Below are positions 45,191 to 52,898 of a DNA stretch of 56,167 nucleotides, in pieces; the first letter of the stretch is position 1; each line of letters opens with the position of its first letter. The translations under genes were made by a program, and so were the position numbers. Location of the stretch: contig JAFUDW010000166.1 of the NCBI GenBank assembly GCA_017464225.1, forward strand, positions 1 to 56,167, given 5' to 3'. The notes below the pieces were generated by a model. The model was given only the letters and a program-made list of their open reading frames with translations. It was not told where the DNA came from and searched no databases. The DNA comes from Clostridia bacterium (lineage in GTDB: Bacteria > Bacillota_A > Clostridia > Christensenellales > Aristaeellaceae).

Positions 45191-45493
45191 ATGTATCAGA
45201 ATCAGAATGCCACCCAGAATTCCGGCAGCGGCAGCAGCTCCAAGTCCAACAGCATCAACGTGCCCGAAGCCCGCGCGGCCATGGACAACATGAAGTTTGA
45301 AATCGCCAGCGAGCTGGGCATCAACCTGAAGCCCGGCTACAACGGCGATCTGCCTTCCCGCCAGGCCGGCTACATCGGCGGCTACATGGTCAAGAACGTG
45401 TTGCCCATACGAAAGAGCCCTTTTTCCTTTGACCACAGGATTTTGGACGGCAGGCTGAAACCCGCCGTATACCGCGTATTTTTGAGCTTTTGA
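45191..45493 (+). CDS. SASP with an altered C-terminus
   Basis: Residues 1-75 are a normal alpha/beta SASP ('EIASELGI' cleavage site, 'GYNGDLPSRQAGYIGGYMVKN'), with a Ser/Gly/Asn-rich N-terminal extension. After 'GGYMVKN' the expected 'LIEQAEKQ' end is missing and replaced by about 28 unrelated residues ending 'VYRVFLSF', a hydrophobic tail unlike any SASP. A deletion or frameshift at about 45398 has probably joined it to downstream sequence. ATG 45191 is used; TTG 45185 lies in frame. It may still bind DNA. Confidence 0.85.
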   Translation: MYQNQNATQNSGSGSSSKSNSINVPEARAAMDNMKFEIASELGINLKPGYNGDLPSRQAGYIGGYMVKNVLPIRKSPFSFDHRILDGRLKPAVYRVFLSF

Positions 45494-45520
45494 GGAAACG
45501 AATGGATCGGCAGGATCGCG

Positions 45521-46750
45521 TCAATGCTTCTTCTTTTTCGGCAGTTTTTCGCTGATATCCGCAGGCAATATTCCTTCGCTCGCCAGCATGCGCAGATGCT
45601 CCAGCAGCTGTTCCGGCATGCCGGCGATTTCTTTTGCGCTCATTTGACGAAGCATGTCCAGAACCTCCTGCTCATGGTCGCCTGAATCGTTTTCATATTG
45701 ATCAAACAATTCGTCCAGCGCTTCATCCAATTCCGGCAGCTCGTCGGTTTCTTCCAGGCGGATATTGGCTTTGGCGCAGAAATCCCTGAGCAGCAGGAGC
45801 GTTTCATCGGAGCGGGCTTTGATCAATGCGGGATATGCTTTTTGGCTCACCAGAACATGAATGAACGCGTCCAGCATTTCATCGGGATCGTACACCGCGC
45901 CTTCCGGTGTGACCGGATGGAGCAGCATGCCGCTTTCCTCATCCGCCGTCATAAAGAGCGCAGGCAGATAAGGCGGCTCGCCGTCCACCGGCTCGGGGCT
46001 GCGGATGACTTCGCATTGATATACACCCTTTTGCGGCAGCTTCTTCAAGCGCGCCAGCGCCAGCTCGTTGACGCGCGTCGGCGGCAGCAGGGCGGGATCA
46101 ACGTAGGGCGGCAGCGGGATGCGGCGGGAGCTGAGCCGGCCGTTCTCCAAACAGAACAGGGGAACGGTCACGTTATCAGCTTCCGTTTCCTCGGAAAAAA
46201 GAAGAAGCTGCAGCGCCTCGTAGGCTTCTCCGCCCATTCCCAAAATAAGAGGATACAGGCCGAGATCGGCTTTGGTTGTATGCTGCAGCGCCTCGGCGAG
46301 GGCATTCACCACCTGCAATGCCCTTTTCATATGCCGCCAATCGGCGTCTTTACTGATATGCCATGGCGTGCAGTTGGGATGATAACGGGAAAACTGGGGA
46401 TATGGGGTACGGAAGGGGGTACCGGTTCTGTCGCAGTACGCCTTGACGGCGCTCAATTCTTCCGGGGAAAGCTCCTCCTTCTTTTCTAGGCTCAGCTGAA
46501 TGCAGTCCTGGGAAAGCAGCAATTCCAGACTGGATATATCCATACAGTTTAAAACGCGAAGCGATGAAAAGCCTTCGGCGTCCATGTATATGCCCAGGGC
46601 GGTATGCTGCCCGCTTTTGCCCATGATGCTGCAATAGCCGATGCCATCGCCCATATCCACGGCGAAAATCTCATTCTCAAGGATCTTGTTCCATATCTTG
46701 GATCGCTTAAAGGCGTATGCGAGGTCATAGAGCTCTTTTTCAATTTTCAT
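45521..46750 (-). CDS. uncharacterised protein (DUF6930/DUF7309-like)
   Basis: This 409-residue cytoplasmic protein starts behind GGAGG. Residues about 1-125 and about 130-270 look like two globular domains; 'DMGDGIGYCSIMGKSGQHTALGIY' is a beta-rich core near 32-55. The C-terminal 70 residues are acidic and helical and end 'PKKKKH'. The layout resembles proteins annotated with DUF7309/DUF6930 in Clostridia, from memory only. No enzyme motif is visible. Confidence 0.55.
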   Translation of the reverse strand: MKIEKELYDLAYAFKRSKIWNKILENEIFAVDMGDGIGYCSIMGKSGQHTALGIYMDAEGFSSLRVLNCMDISSLELLLSQDCIQLSLEKKEELSPEELSAVKAYCDRTGTPFRTPYPQFSRYHPNCTPWHISKDADWRHMKRALQVVNALAEALQHTTKADLGLYPLILGMGGEAYEALQLLLFSEETEADNVTVPLFCLENGRLSSRRIPLPPYVDPALLPPTRVNELALARLKKLPQKGVYQCEVIRSPEPVDGEPPYLPALFMTADEESGMLLHPVTPEGAVYDPDEMLDAFIHVLVSQKAYPALIKARSDETLLLLRDFCAKANIRLEETDELPELDEALDELFDQYENDSGDHEQEVLDMLRQMSAKEIAGMPEQLLEHLRMLASEGILPADISEKLPKKKKH

Positions 46751-46874
46751 AGCGTCCTCCGTGCTTGTTCGTCGTTTTAGAATCTGCCTTATGCTGTCCG
46801 GGCTTTTGCGCGGGTCGACCGCCGTCCTTTCATATCAAGTATTGTAGCCCGAAACGGCGGATATGGCAAGGTAT

Positions 46875-47602
46875 TTTCATTCTCATGCCGAAAACAATCG
46901 CTTTTTGTAAAATACAAGCGTCAATAATCCTTTACAGGAGGCGGATATCATGGCAGGCACGCAATACGGATATGTTCGGGTTTCATCCAAGGATCAGAAC
47001 GAGGACAGGCAGATCATCGCCATGCGGGAGTTTGGCGTTCCCATGGGCAGCATCGTGGTGGAAAAGCAATCGGGCAAGGATTTCAACCGTCCGCTGTATC
47101 GGCGTCTGCTGAAAAGGCTCAAGCCGGAGGACGTGCTGGTGATCAAGAGCATCGATCGGCTGGGGCGGAACTATGAGGAGATCATTGAACAATGGCGGGT
47201 GATCACCAAGGAAAAGAAGGCCGCCATCGTGGTGCTGGATATGCCGCTGCTGGATACCCGGCAGGGGCGAGACCTGACCGGAACGCTGATCGCCGATATC
47301 GTGCTGCAATTGCTTTCCTACGTGGCGCAGACCGAGCGGGAGTTCATTCATACCCGGCAGGCCGAGGGCATCGCCGCCGCCAAGGCCCGGGGCGTGCGCT
47401 TCGGCGTCAGACCTAAGGAGCGGCCGACGCGCTATGCGCAGTGCTGCATGGACTGGAAAAACGGAAAAGTATCGGCCCGCGGTGCCGCCCGCCAATGCGG
47501 CGTATCGCATATAACTTTTCTGCGCTGGGTGGCGGCGGATGAGGAAAAAAGACAAAATCAGACAAGATTCGCCGGATAAAAGCCATTTTTGTGAGAATGA
47601 AA
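46875..47602. repeat. inverted repeats bracketing a serine recombinase
   Basis: TTTCATTCTCA at 46875-46885 is matched by its exact reverse complement TGAGAATGAAA at 47592-47602 (12 of 13 if extended outward). The segment holds only the recombinase gene. These may be its recombination sites, which would make the cassette invertible. A second palindrome, TTGTA-AAA-TACAA, lies at 46905-46917 before the gene. Confidence 0.6.
46950..47579 (+). CDS. small serine recombinase (resolvase/invertase family)
   Basis: This 209-residue protein has an intact catalytic domain: 'YGYVRVSSKDQNEDRQ' with the nucleophilic Ser near residue 11, and 'DVLVIKSIDRLGRNYEEI' with the active-site Arg pair. A C-terminal Hin/resolvase helix-turn-helix follows ('GKVSARGAARQCGVSHITFLRWV'). 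Such enzymes resolve cointegrates or invert short segments. RBS CAGGAGG. No transposase is adjacent. Inverted repeats bracket the gene. Confidence 0.93.
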   Translation: MAGTQYGYVRVSSKDQNEDRQIIAMREFGVPMGSIVVEKQSGKDFNRPLYRRLLKRLKPEDVLVIKSIDRLGRNYEEIIEQWRVITKEKKAAIVVLDMPLLDTRQGRDLTGTLIADIVLQLLSYVAQTEREFIHTRQAEGIAAAKARGVRFGVRPKERPTRYAQCCMDWKNGKVSARGAARQCGVSHITFLRWVAADEEKRQNQTRFAG

Positions 47603-47617
47603 TTTTGGCGCGGAAGG

Positions 47618-47646
47618 TAGACAATATAATCCAGTTGTGTTATAAT
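47618..47646 (+). promoter_or_regulatory. predicted promoter of the loaP-like genes
   Basis: TAGACA (47618-47623), 17 bp, TATAAT (47641-47646). The 173-nt leader contains GGTGTAA/TTACAC arms (47655-47691) that could form a stem. Confidence 0.75.
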
Positions 47647-47818
47647 CATTAACGGTGTAACCATGCTGTTTTTTACGGCATTTTTACACAAAACGCGGCA
47701 TTGGCATCGGAAATCCCCCTTTTACACGGTGTGGAACAGATTGTCTGCTTTTTGCACCAACCGGCCGGATCGCATGCGATGCCTGCGGAGAATCGGTTTG
47801 GAAAGGCGGTGCAAAGCG

Positions 47819-48343
47819 GTGTTTGCGTATTGCGTTTTCTGCAAGCCCGGTCAGGAGCGGCACGTGGCTGAGCTGGTGCGGGCCATGGCGGACTGCAAAA
47901 CGCTGCTCCCTTTGTGCGCTCAGCGCCACTGGATTCAGGATCGCGAGGTCAAGGAGTTTGGCGAATTCCTGCCCAATTACCTGTACGTTTATGCGGAACA
48001 GCCCATCGGCAAGCAGCTGCATGACAGGCATATGACGGGCGTGGAGCGCTGGATGGGCGAGGAGGCGGACGGTTATGCCCTCAGGGGCGATGATTACGCC
48101 TTCGCCATGTTCCTCTACGATAACCAGGGCGTTATCGACTACCAGACCGGCTATGAAGTGGACGGTATCATTCGCCTGCTCCCCTGCGGCAGGGAACATG
48201 CCGTGACCGGCGAGATCGTCAAGGTGCACCGCCGCTATCGGCGCGCCCTGATCTGCTTCCGCTTTGGACAGCTGGCGGTTTCACTGTGGACGGGGTATAA
48301 CCTGGTTCCGGCCCCGGCCGAAGCGCTTCCCGCCGTCGGCTGA
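47819..48343 (+). CDS. NusG-like antitermination protein (LoaP type), first copy
   Basis: This 174-residue protein has the NusG N-terminal fold ('AYCVFCKPGQERHVAELVRA', 'LPNYLYVYAEQPI') and a C-terminal KOW-like segment ('DGIIRLLPCGREHAVTGEIVKVHRRYRRALICF'). LoaP paralogues bind RNA polymerase and prevent termination in long surface-sugar or antibiotic operons. GTG 47819 fits the family start and a GGAAAGG site; ATG 47774 is in frame but lacks a site. The KOW is less canonical than in the next gene. Confidence 0.75.
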   Translation: MFAYCVFCKPGQERHVAELVRAMADCKTLLPLCAQRHWIQDREVKEFGEFLPNYLYVYAEQPIGKQLHDRHMTGVERWMGEEADGYALRGDDYAFAMFLYDNQGVIDYQTGYEVDGIIRLLPCGREHAVTGEIVKVHRRYRRALICFRFGQLAVSLWTGYNLVPAPAEALPAVG

Positions 48344-48425
48344 CCCGCTTCCGGACACATGCAGGCGTACGGTCATCCCGCGGTGGCATGCCGGGGAGGG
48401 ACCGCGCCGAACACCCAACGGTACG

Positions 48426-48461
48426 ATGCGAAGAAGGTAAAACCGCCTTCGCATGGCGAAG
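48426..48461 (+). promoter_or_regulatory. possible RNA switch before the second LoaP-like gene
   Basis: ATGCGAAG (48426-48433) pairs with CTTCGCAT (48447-48454), but CTTCGC (48447-48452) can instead pair with GCGAAG (48456-48461) over a three-base loop. The alternatives are exclusive. The second would bring a stem near the ribosome site AGGAGGGG (48471-48478). Confidence 0.5.
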
Positions 48462-48488
48462 CCTTGCCTTCAGGAGGGGAGAACGCGT

Positions 48489-49010
48489 ATGTACGCCTAC
48501 TGCCTGTTCTGCCAGACGCAAAAGTGCGGCGCCGTGGCGCAGCGGCTTGAAAAGCGCGGGATGCTGCGGGCTTTCTCCCCACGGATCATCAAGCGCCAGC
48601 GCGTAAAGGGCATAAATCAGGACGCGCTTTACGATCTGCTTCCCGGTTATGTGTTCGCCTATTCCGAAGAGCAACTGACGTCCTTTGACACGTTCCGCGG
48701 CATTGAGGGCATTATCCGCCGTTTGGGAGATCCGGAAAACCAATACACGCTGACCGGCGCGGATCTGAATTTTGCCATGAACCTTTTTCGGAAGGACGGC
48801 ACGGTGGGCCAGATCACGGTATTCAAGATCGGCGATACCGTCCGGCTGGACGATCCTCTGTTCAACGGCTGCCAGGGCAAGATCACCCAGATCGATTACC
48901 GAAAGCAGCGCGCCCGGGTGGAATACCGCTTCGCCGGGATGAACTGCTTCACCTGGGTGGCCTGCGAGCTGGTCAATCCGGTGGGGGAGGGGGAAAGGGC
49001 GGAAGAATGA
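48489..49010 (+). CDS. NusG-like antitermination protein (LoaP type), second copy
   Basis: This 173-residue protein is a divergent paralogue of the preceding one. It opens 'MYAYCLFCQTQKCGAVAQRL', has 'LLPGYVFAYSEEQL' and ends with a clear KOW motif, 'FKIGDTVRLDDPLFNGCQGKITQID'. ATG 48489 lies behind AGGAGGGG. The long structured leader and terminator that follow are likely targets of one or both proteins. Confidence 0.8.
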   Translation: MYAYCLFCQTQKCGAVAQRLEKRGMLRAFSPRIIKRQRVKGINQDALYDLLPGYVFAYSEEQLTSFDTFRGIEGIIRRLGDPENQYTLTGADLNFAMNLFRKDGTVGQITVFKIGDTVRLDDPLFNGCQGKITQIDYRKQRARVEYRFAGMNCFTWVACELVNPVGEGERAEE

Positions 49011-49167
49011 GGAAAGCGCAAGCTGAATAATGTAAGCAAGACTGGCAATGAAGCAATTGATGGCCGTTTGCATGATTCACTCCCCTGATTTTTTGAGAAA
49101 GAGGCATCTTGAAAAGAAGGTGATACATTGGTAACAAACTCTTCACTGTCCGGGCGCACAAAAATAG

Positions 49168-49275
49168 AGCCTGTTTAGCGGCCTGATGGCGGGAGAAATT
49201 GGGTATGATGCACAAAGAGCGGAATATCATCTCCCGGCAGGGACTTTTCAGACAGGCTTTTCCTTGTTTTTGGCT
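49168..49275 (+). other. large nested RNA hairpin with U tract
   Basis: AGCCTGT (49168-49174) pairs with ACAGGCT (49252-49258). Inside, CGGGAGA (49190-49196) pairs with TCTCCCG (49230-49236), with ATGAT/ATCAT further inside. The tail is TTTTCCTTGTTTTT. It could be a terminator, a LoaP-recognition hairpin, or a small RNA. Bases 49011-49167 between the second loaP-like gene and this element show nothing I can name. Confidence 0.6.
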
Positions 49276-49372
49276 CTTTTTCCGAGCCTCTCCCCAGCCT
49301 CGAACAGGCCGACGATTCATAAGGTTTCATAGTTAGGAGTTTATTGACCGAGTTCTCAACTTCTCGTATTTT

Positions 49373-49430
49373 TGCGGTTACAAAGTGAGGGAGCCTTTAG
49401 ACAGCCGGAAGGCTGGAATTTGTAACCGCA
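49373..49430. repeat. 12-bp perfect inverted repeat (cruciform)
   Basis: TGCGGTTACAAA (49373-49384) and TTTGTAACCGCA (49419-49430) are exact reverse complements; AGCCTT (49392-49397) and AAGGCT (49409-49414) make an inner stem. It directly precedes the 43-nt repeat array. Confidence 0.85.
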
Positions 49431-49445
49431 GAGATAGTGAGTAAC

Positions 49446-49730
49446 TTGTTAGCGTACCCGATAGAGACAGCCAAATGGTAGTGAAAAACTTATTGCCAAA
49501 GTGGGTAGAGACAGTCAAAGGGTACTGAGAACCTTATTGCCAAAGTGGGTACTGACAGTCAAAGGTGGTTAGAACCTTGTTGACAATGCGGGTACTGACA
49601 TTTATAGGTGGTTAGGAGCTTATTGGCGTAAGCGTTCAGACAGTCATAGGTAGTGAAGAAATTATTGCTGTTGACTGTATTTGATAGATAAAGGTTTTGT
49701 TGGCGTAGGAATACTAAAAGCCAAAGTATA
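49446..49730. repeat. degenerate 43-nt tandem repeat array, seven units
   Basis: Units start at 49446, 49490, 49534, 49577, 49620, 49662 and 49697 (spacing 44, 44, 43, 43, 42, 35). Each begins TT(A/G)TTG; the best-preserved share 'GCCAAAGTGGGTA' and 'GACAGTCAAAGG'. The last two are shorter and decayed. There are no spacers, so it is not CRISPR. The sequence is unlike the GC-rich chromosome to the left. Confidence 0.85.
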
Positions 49731-49820
49731 GCTTGGAATACTATTTTGACCTACTTGGTTTGAGGAGTTCCCACAAGTTGGATTTGACTTGCCTGGAAGT
49801 ATGAGCATTATTGATCCCTT

Positions 49821-49863
49821 GCCTCTACCCTGTGTTCTCCTTTCCAGGGACTGAGGCATTTTT
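49821..49863 (+). terminator. leader terminator just upstream of ald
   Basis: GCCTC and CCCTG (49821-49832) pair with CAGGG and GAGGC (49845-49857), a ten-base-pair stem with one internal TA/AC mismatch, followed by ATTTTTA. It lies 46 bp before the ald start and downstream of the LoaP-like genes, so read-through would need antitermination. Confidence 0.82.
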
Positions 49864-49908
49864 AGATATTCTTTTCCCGACTTTGACTTTTTTGAGAAGA
49901 GGAATCGT

Positions 49909-51018
49909 ATGAAAATCGGATGTGTCAAAGAGATCAAGAACAACGAGTTCCGCGTAGGACTTACCCCGGACAACGTGCGCTCCTATGTAGCTGCAGGACA
50001 CCATGTTTATATGGAAAAAGGTGCGGGCGTCGGCTCCGGTTTTTCAGATAATGAATATGTGGACGCGGGCGCGTCGCTGATTGACAATGCCGCCGATGTT
50101 TGGCATCTGGTGGATATGATGATCAAAGTGAAGGAACCCTTGGAATGCGAGTATCCGCTTTTCCATGACGGCTTGATCCTCTATACATATCTTCATCTTG
50201 CTGCCGATAAAGACCAAATGGACGCCCTGTTGGCTGGAAAGGTGAAAGCAGTGGCCTACGAGACGATTCAAGAGAAGGATCGTTCTCTTCCCTGCCTTGC
50301 ACCCATGAGCCAGATTGCAGGGCGTCTATCTATTCAGGAGGGTGCAAAGTACCTGGAGAAAAAGTTCGGCGGCGAAGGCATCCTGCTGGCTGGTGTTCCT
50401 GGAACGCCCAAAGCCAATGTGGTGATCTTGGGCGGTGGTACTGTGGGCATGAACGCCTGCAAGATCGCCGTAGGCATGGGCGCTAATGTGACGATTCTGG
50501 ATATCAATCTGAAGCGTCTCGAAGAGCTGGACAATATGTTTGGCGCTCATATCCAGACGTTGGTCAGCAGCGATTCCAACATCGAGCGAGTCATAAAGGA
50601 CGCCGATCTGGTCATCGGCTCCGTTCTGATCCCTGGTGGATCTACCCCGAAGCTGTTCAAGAGAAAGTATCTGCCTGAAATGAAGAATGGCGCGGTGTTT
50701 GTGGACGTTGCCATCGACCAGGGCGGGTGTGGTGAAAGCAGCCGGGTGACTACGCATGACGATCCTGTCTTTATTGAAGAGGGCGTTGTTCATTACTGTG
50801 TAGGTAACATGCCTGGTGCCGTGCCGAGGACTTCGACGATTGCTCTTACCAATGCGACGCTTCGTTATGGCCTAGAGATAGCAGGAAATGGACTCGAGGC
50901 GGCATGTGAGAATCCAGCTATTAAGGCTGGTGTGAATTGTTATCTCGGTAAGCTGACGAACAAGAATGTTGCTGATGCTCATGGGTATGCGTATACCGAT
51001 CTTTTAGAGATTATTTGA
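49909..51018 (+). CDS. ald: alanine dehydrogenase
   Basis: This 369-residue enzyme interconverts L-alanine and pyruvate plus ammonia with NAD+. Family features: 'MKIGCVKEIKNNEFRVGLTP' (core EIKNNEFRVGLTP) at the start, 'MMIKVKEPL' with the active-site Lys, 'YLHLAAD' with the catalytic His, the NAD loop 'VILGGGTVGMNACKIAVGMGA' and 'DVAIDQGGCGESS' near 265. Length is normal. Codon use and GC content are lower than in the left part of the window. It is followed 30 bp later by an aminotransferase gene. Its role in this locus is unclear. Confidence 0.95.
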   Translation: MKIGCVKEIKNNEFRVGLTPDNVRSYVAAGHHVYMEKGAGVGSGFSDNEYVDAGASLIDNAADVWHLVDMMIKVKEPLECEYPLFHDGLILYTYLHLAADKDQMDALLAGKVKAVAYETIQEKDRSLPCLAPMSQIAGRLSIQEGAKYLEKKFGGEGILLAGVPGTPKANVVILGGGTVGMNACKIAVGMGANVTILDINLKRLEELDNMFGAHIQTLVSSDSNIERVIKDADLVIGSVLIPGGSTPKLFKRKYLPEMKNGAVFVDVAIDQGGCGESSRVTTHDDPVFIEEGVVHYCVGNMPGAVPRTSTIALTNATLRYGLEIAGNGLEAACENPAIKAGVNCYLGKLTNKNVADAHGYAYTDLLEII

Positions 51019-51048
51019 AATTGAAGTCTAATTTGAGGAGTTTCATTC

Positions 51049-52359
51049 ATGCGTGATTTTTTGACAGATCCTCGTTTTGCCGGGGTCGAGCCCTTTAAAA
51101 CAAAAGTGTGGCTGTCCTCTCCCACCATGCACGGTGACGAACAGCACTGGGTTGATGAAGCGATCCAGACCAACTGGGTCTCTACTGTCGGTGCAAACAT
51201 TGATGCTGTTGAAAAGCAAATGGCGGAGTATGTCGGCGTGAAATATGCCGTTGGTCTTTCCTGCGGAACGGCTGCGCTTCATCTTGCCACTAAACTGGCC
51301 GGAGAAAAACTGTATGGTCAAGCCAAGCCCAATGCCGGCACGCTTTCCAGTCACAAGGTGTTCTGCTCTGATATGACCTTTGATGCTTCGATCAATCCCG
51401 TTGCTTACGAGGATGGCGAAGCTGTTTTTATTGATACGGAGCGGGATTCTTGGAATATGGACCCTGTGGCGTTGGAGAAGGCTTTCGAGCTGTACCCCGA
51501 TGTCCGGCTTGTGGTAATCGCCCATCTTTACGGTACTCCCGGCAAGATGGACGAGATCAAGGCAATCTGCGAAAAGCACGGTGCGTTGATCGTAGAGGAC
51601 GCTGCAGAGAGCCTCGGTGCAAAGTATAAGCTCAATGGTGAATGGGTAGAGACCGGCACGCTTGGGTCTTACAATTGCATTTCGTTTAATGGGAACAAAG
51701 TGATTACGGGCTCCGCCGGTGGTATGTTTCTGACTAATTCCAAGGAAGATGCCGATAAAGTGCGCAAGTGGTCAACACAGAGCCGTGAAGCTGCTCCTTG
51801 GTATCAGCATGAAGAGGTTGGCTACAATTACCGCATGAGCAATATCATCGCCGGTGTCATCCGCGGACAGATTCCGTATCTGGACGAGCACATCGCGCAG
51901 AAGAAAGCAATCTACGAACGGTACAAAGAAGGACTCGCGGATCTGCCTGTGACAGTGAATCCTTTTGACCCTGAAAGGACTGCGCCGAACTTCTGGCTGA
52001 GTTGCATGCTGATCAATGAGGAAGCTATGGCTCCTCAAGTCCGTGGCGAACAAGATTATCTGTACAAGAGTGAAAGCGGAAAGAGCTCTTCCCAGGAGGT
52101 TTTGGAGGCAATCGCGGCTTTCGGTGCTGAGGGCCGTCCGATCTGGAAGCCGATGCATATGCAGCCGATATACCGCACCAACCCGTTTATAACAGTCGAG
52201 GGAAACGGCAGAGGCCGCACAAATGCCTACATAAAAGGCTCTGGAATCGACGTAGGAGCGGATATTTTCCGCCGTGGACTGTGCTTACCGAGTGATAACA
52301 AGATGACTCCAGAACAGCAAGACGTAATTATTGACATCATTCATAGGTGCTTCCGGTGA
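51049..52359 (+). CDS. DegT/DnrJ/EryC1/StrS-family sugar aminotransferase
   Basis: This 436-residue PLP enzyme transfers an amino group to a nucleotide-linked keto-sugar, as in perosamine or bacillosamine synthesis. Visible are 'GLSCGTAALHLA' near 68, 'VEDAAESLGAKY' near 187 with the PLP-binding Asp, the PLP Lys in 'SFNGNKVITGSAGG' near 215 and 'NYRMSNIIAGV' near 265. The last 75 residues are repeated as a fragment at 55623-55847 (about 91 percent identical protein), so the 3' end may have come with an inserted element. A single 33-nt-type repeat follows the stop. Confidence 0.93.
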   Translation: MRDFLTDPRFAGVEPFKTKVWLSSPTMHGDEQHWVDEAIQTNWVSTVGANIDAVEKQMAEYVGVKYAVGLSCGTAALHLATKLAGEKLYGQAKPNAGTLSSHKVFCSDMTFDASINPVAYEDGEAVFIDTERDSWNMDPVALEKAFELYPDVRLVVIAHLYGTPGKMDEIKAICEKHGALIVEDAAESLGAKYKLNGEWVETGTLGSYNCISFNGNKVITGSAGGMFLTNSKEDADKVRKWSTQSREAAPWYQHEEVGYNYRMSNIIAGVIRGQIPYLDEHIAQKKAIYERYKEGLADLPVTVNPFDPERTAPNFWLSCMLINEEAMAPQVRGEQDYLYKSESGKSSSQEVLEAIAAFGAEGRPIWKPMHMQPIYRTNPFITVEGNGRGRTNAYIKGSGIDVGADIFRRGLCLPSDNKMTPEQQDVIIDIIHRCFR

Positions 52360-52436
52360 TGTCGGCTGGATGTGCATCGGGCTCCAAATAAGATGAGAAT
52401 CATGGCGGATAGCAGTCCGACGAAGAGGTTAAGACT

Positions 52437-52886
52437 ATGCTGAGTATATATTATGGAGACATAGAATCCGAAAAGTATATCTTTAATCCGGATGTCTTCT
52501 TTAATAACAGTTATGAAGAAGAATGGATTACAGATCCACTCTCTAAGCAGATGATTAAGGACATAGACGGATCCGAGGTTGTCGGGCCAAGATTGATTGA
52601 CAGTCCTTTCCTAGGACCGATCCCAACTGAGCGGCTTTCCGGTGGCGTAAAAACTCTGATTTTGATGAGGTTTGACCCAGACCATATTTTTAATGCCTCA
52701 GCTTGCGGTGACAATTGCGCACCGTGGATATTAAAGATCGGACAGGAACAGGATCTGACAATTCGACTGGGCTACTTGATGGACTTTGGAAAAGACAGTT
52801 TTGATATCGAGATCACAAACCTGCACCAGATCGTGCATTCGATGAAAGAGCTGAACGAAGCTGTGATGGATCATCATCTCCTGTGA
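52437..52886 (+). CDS. DUF4869-like protein
   Basis: This 149-residue acidic protein opens 'MLSIYYGDIESEKYIFNPDVFF' (core LSIYYGD), has 'EEEWITDPLSKQMIKDID' and 'LSGGVKTLILM', then 'DNCAPWILKIGQEQDLTIRLGY'. This matches my recollection of DUF4869, a family of unknown function found in mobile regions of gut Clostridia. It starts at ATG 52437 and is followed 13 bp later by the P-loop gene, so the two probably act together. Confidence 0.65.
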   Translation: MLSIYYGDIESEKYIFNPDVFFNNSYEEEWITDPLSKQMIKDIDGSEVVGPRLIDSPFLGPIPTERLSGGVKTLILMRFDPDHIFNASACGDNCAPWILKIGQEQDLTIRLGYLMDFGKDSFDIEITNLHQIVHSMKELNEAVMDHHLL

Positions 52887-52898
52887 AGAGGCATTGGC

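Noticed and set aside
46950..47579. Tn3-type or IS607-type transposon
   Set aside because: No transposase gene or 38-bp Tn3 ends accompany the recombinase, and its helix-turn-helix is C-terminal, unlike IS607 TnpA.
49446..49730. CRISPR array
   Set aside because: Units are contiguous, degenerate and lack unique spacers, and no cas genes are present.
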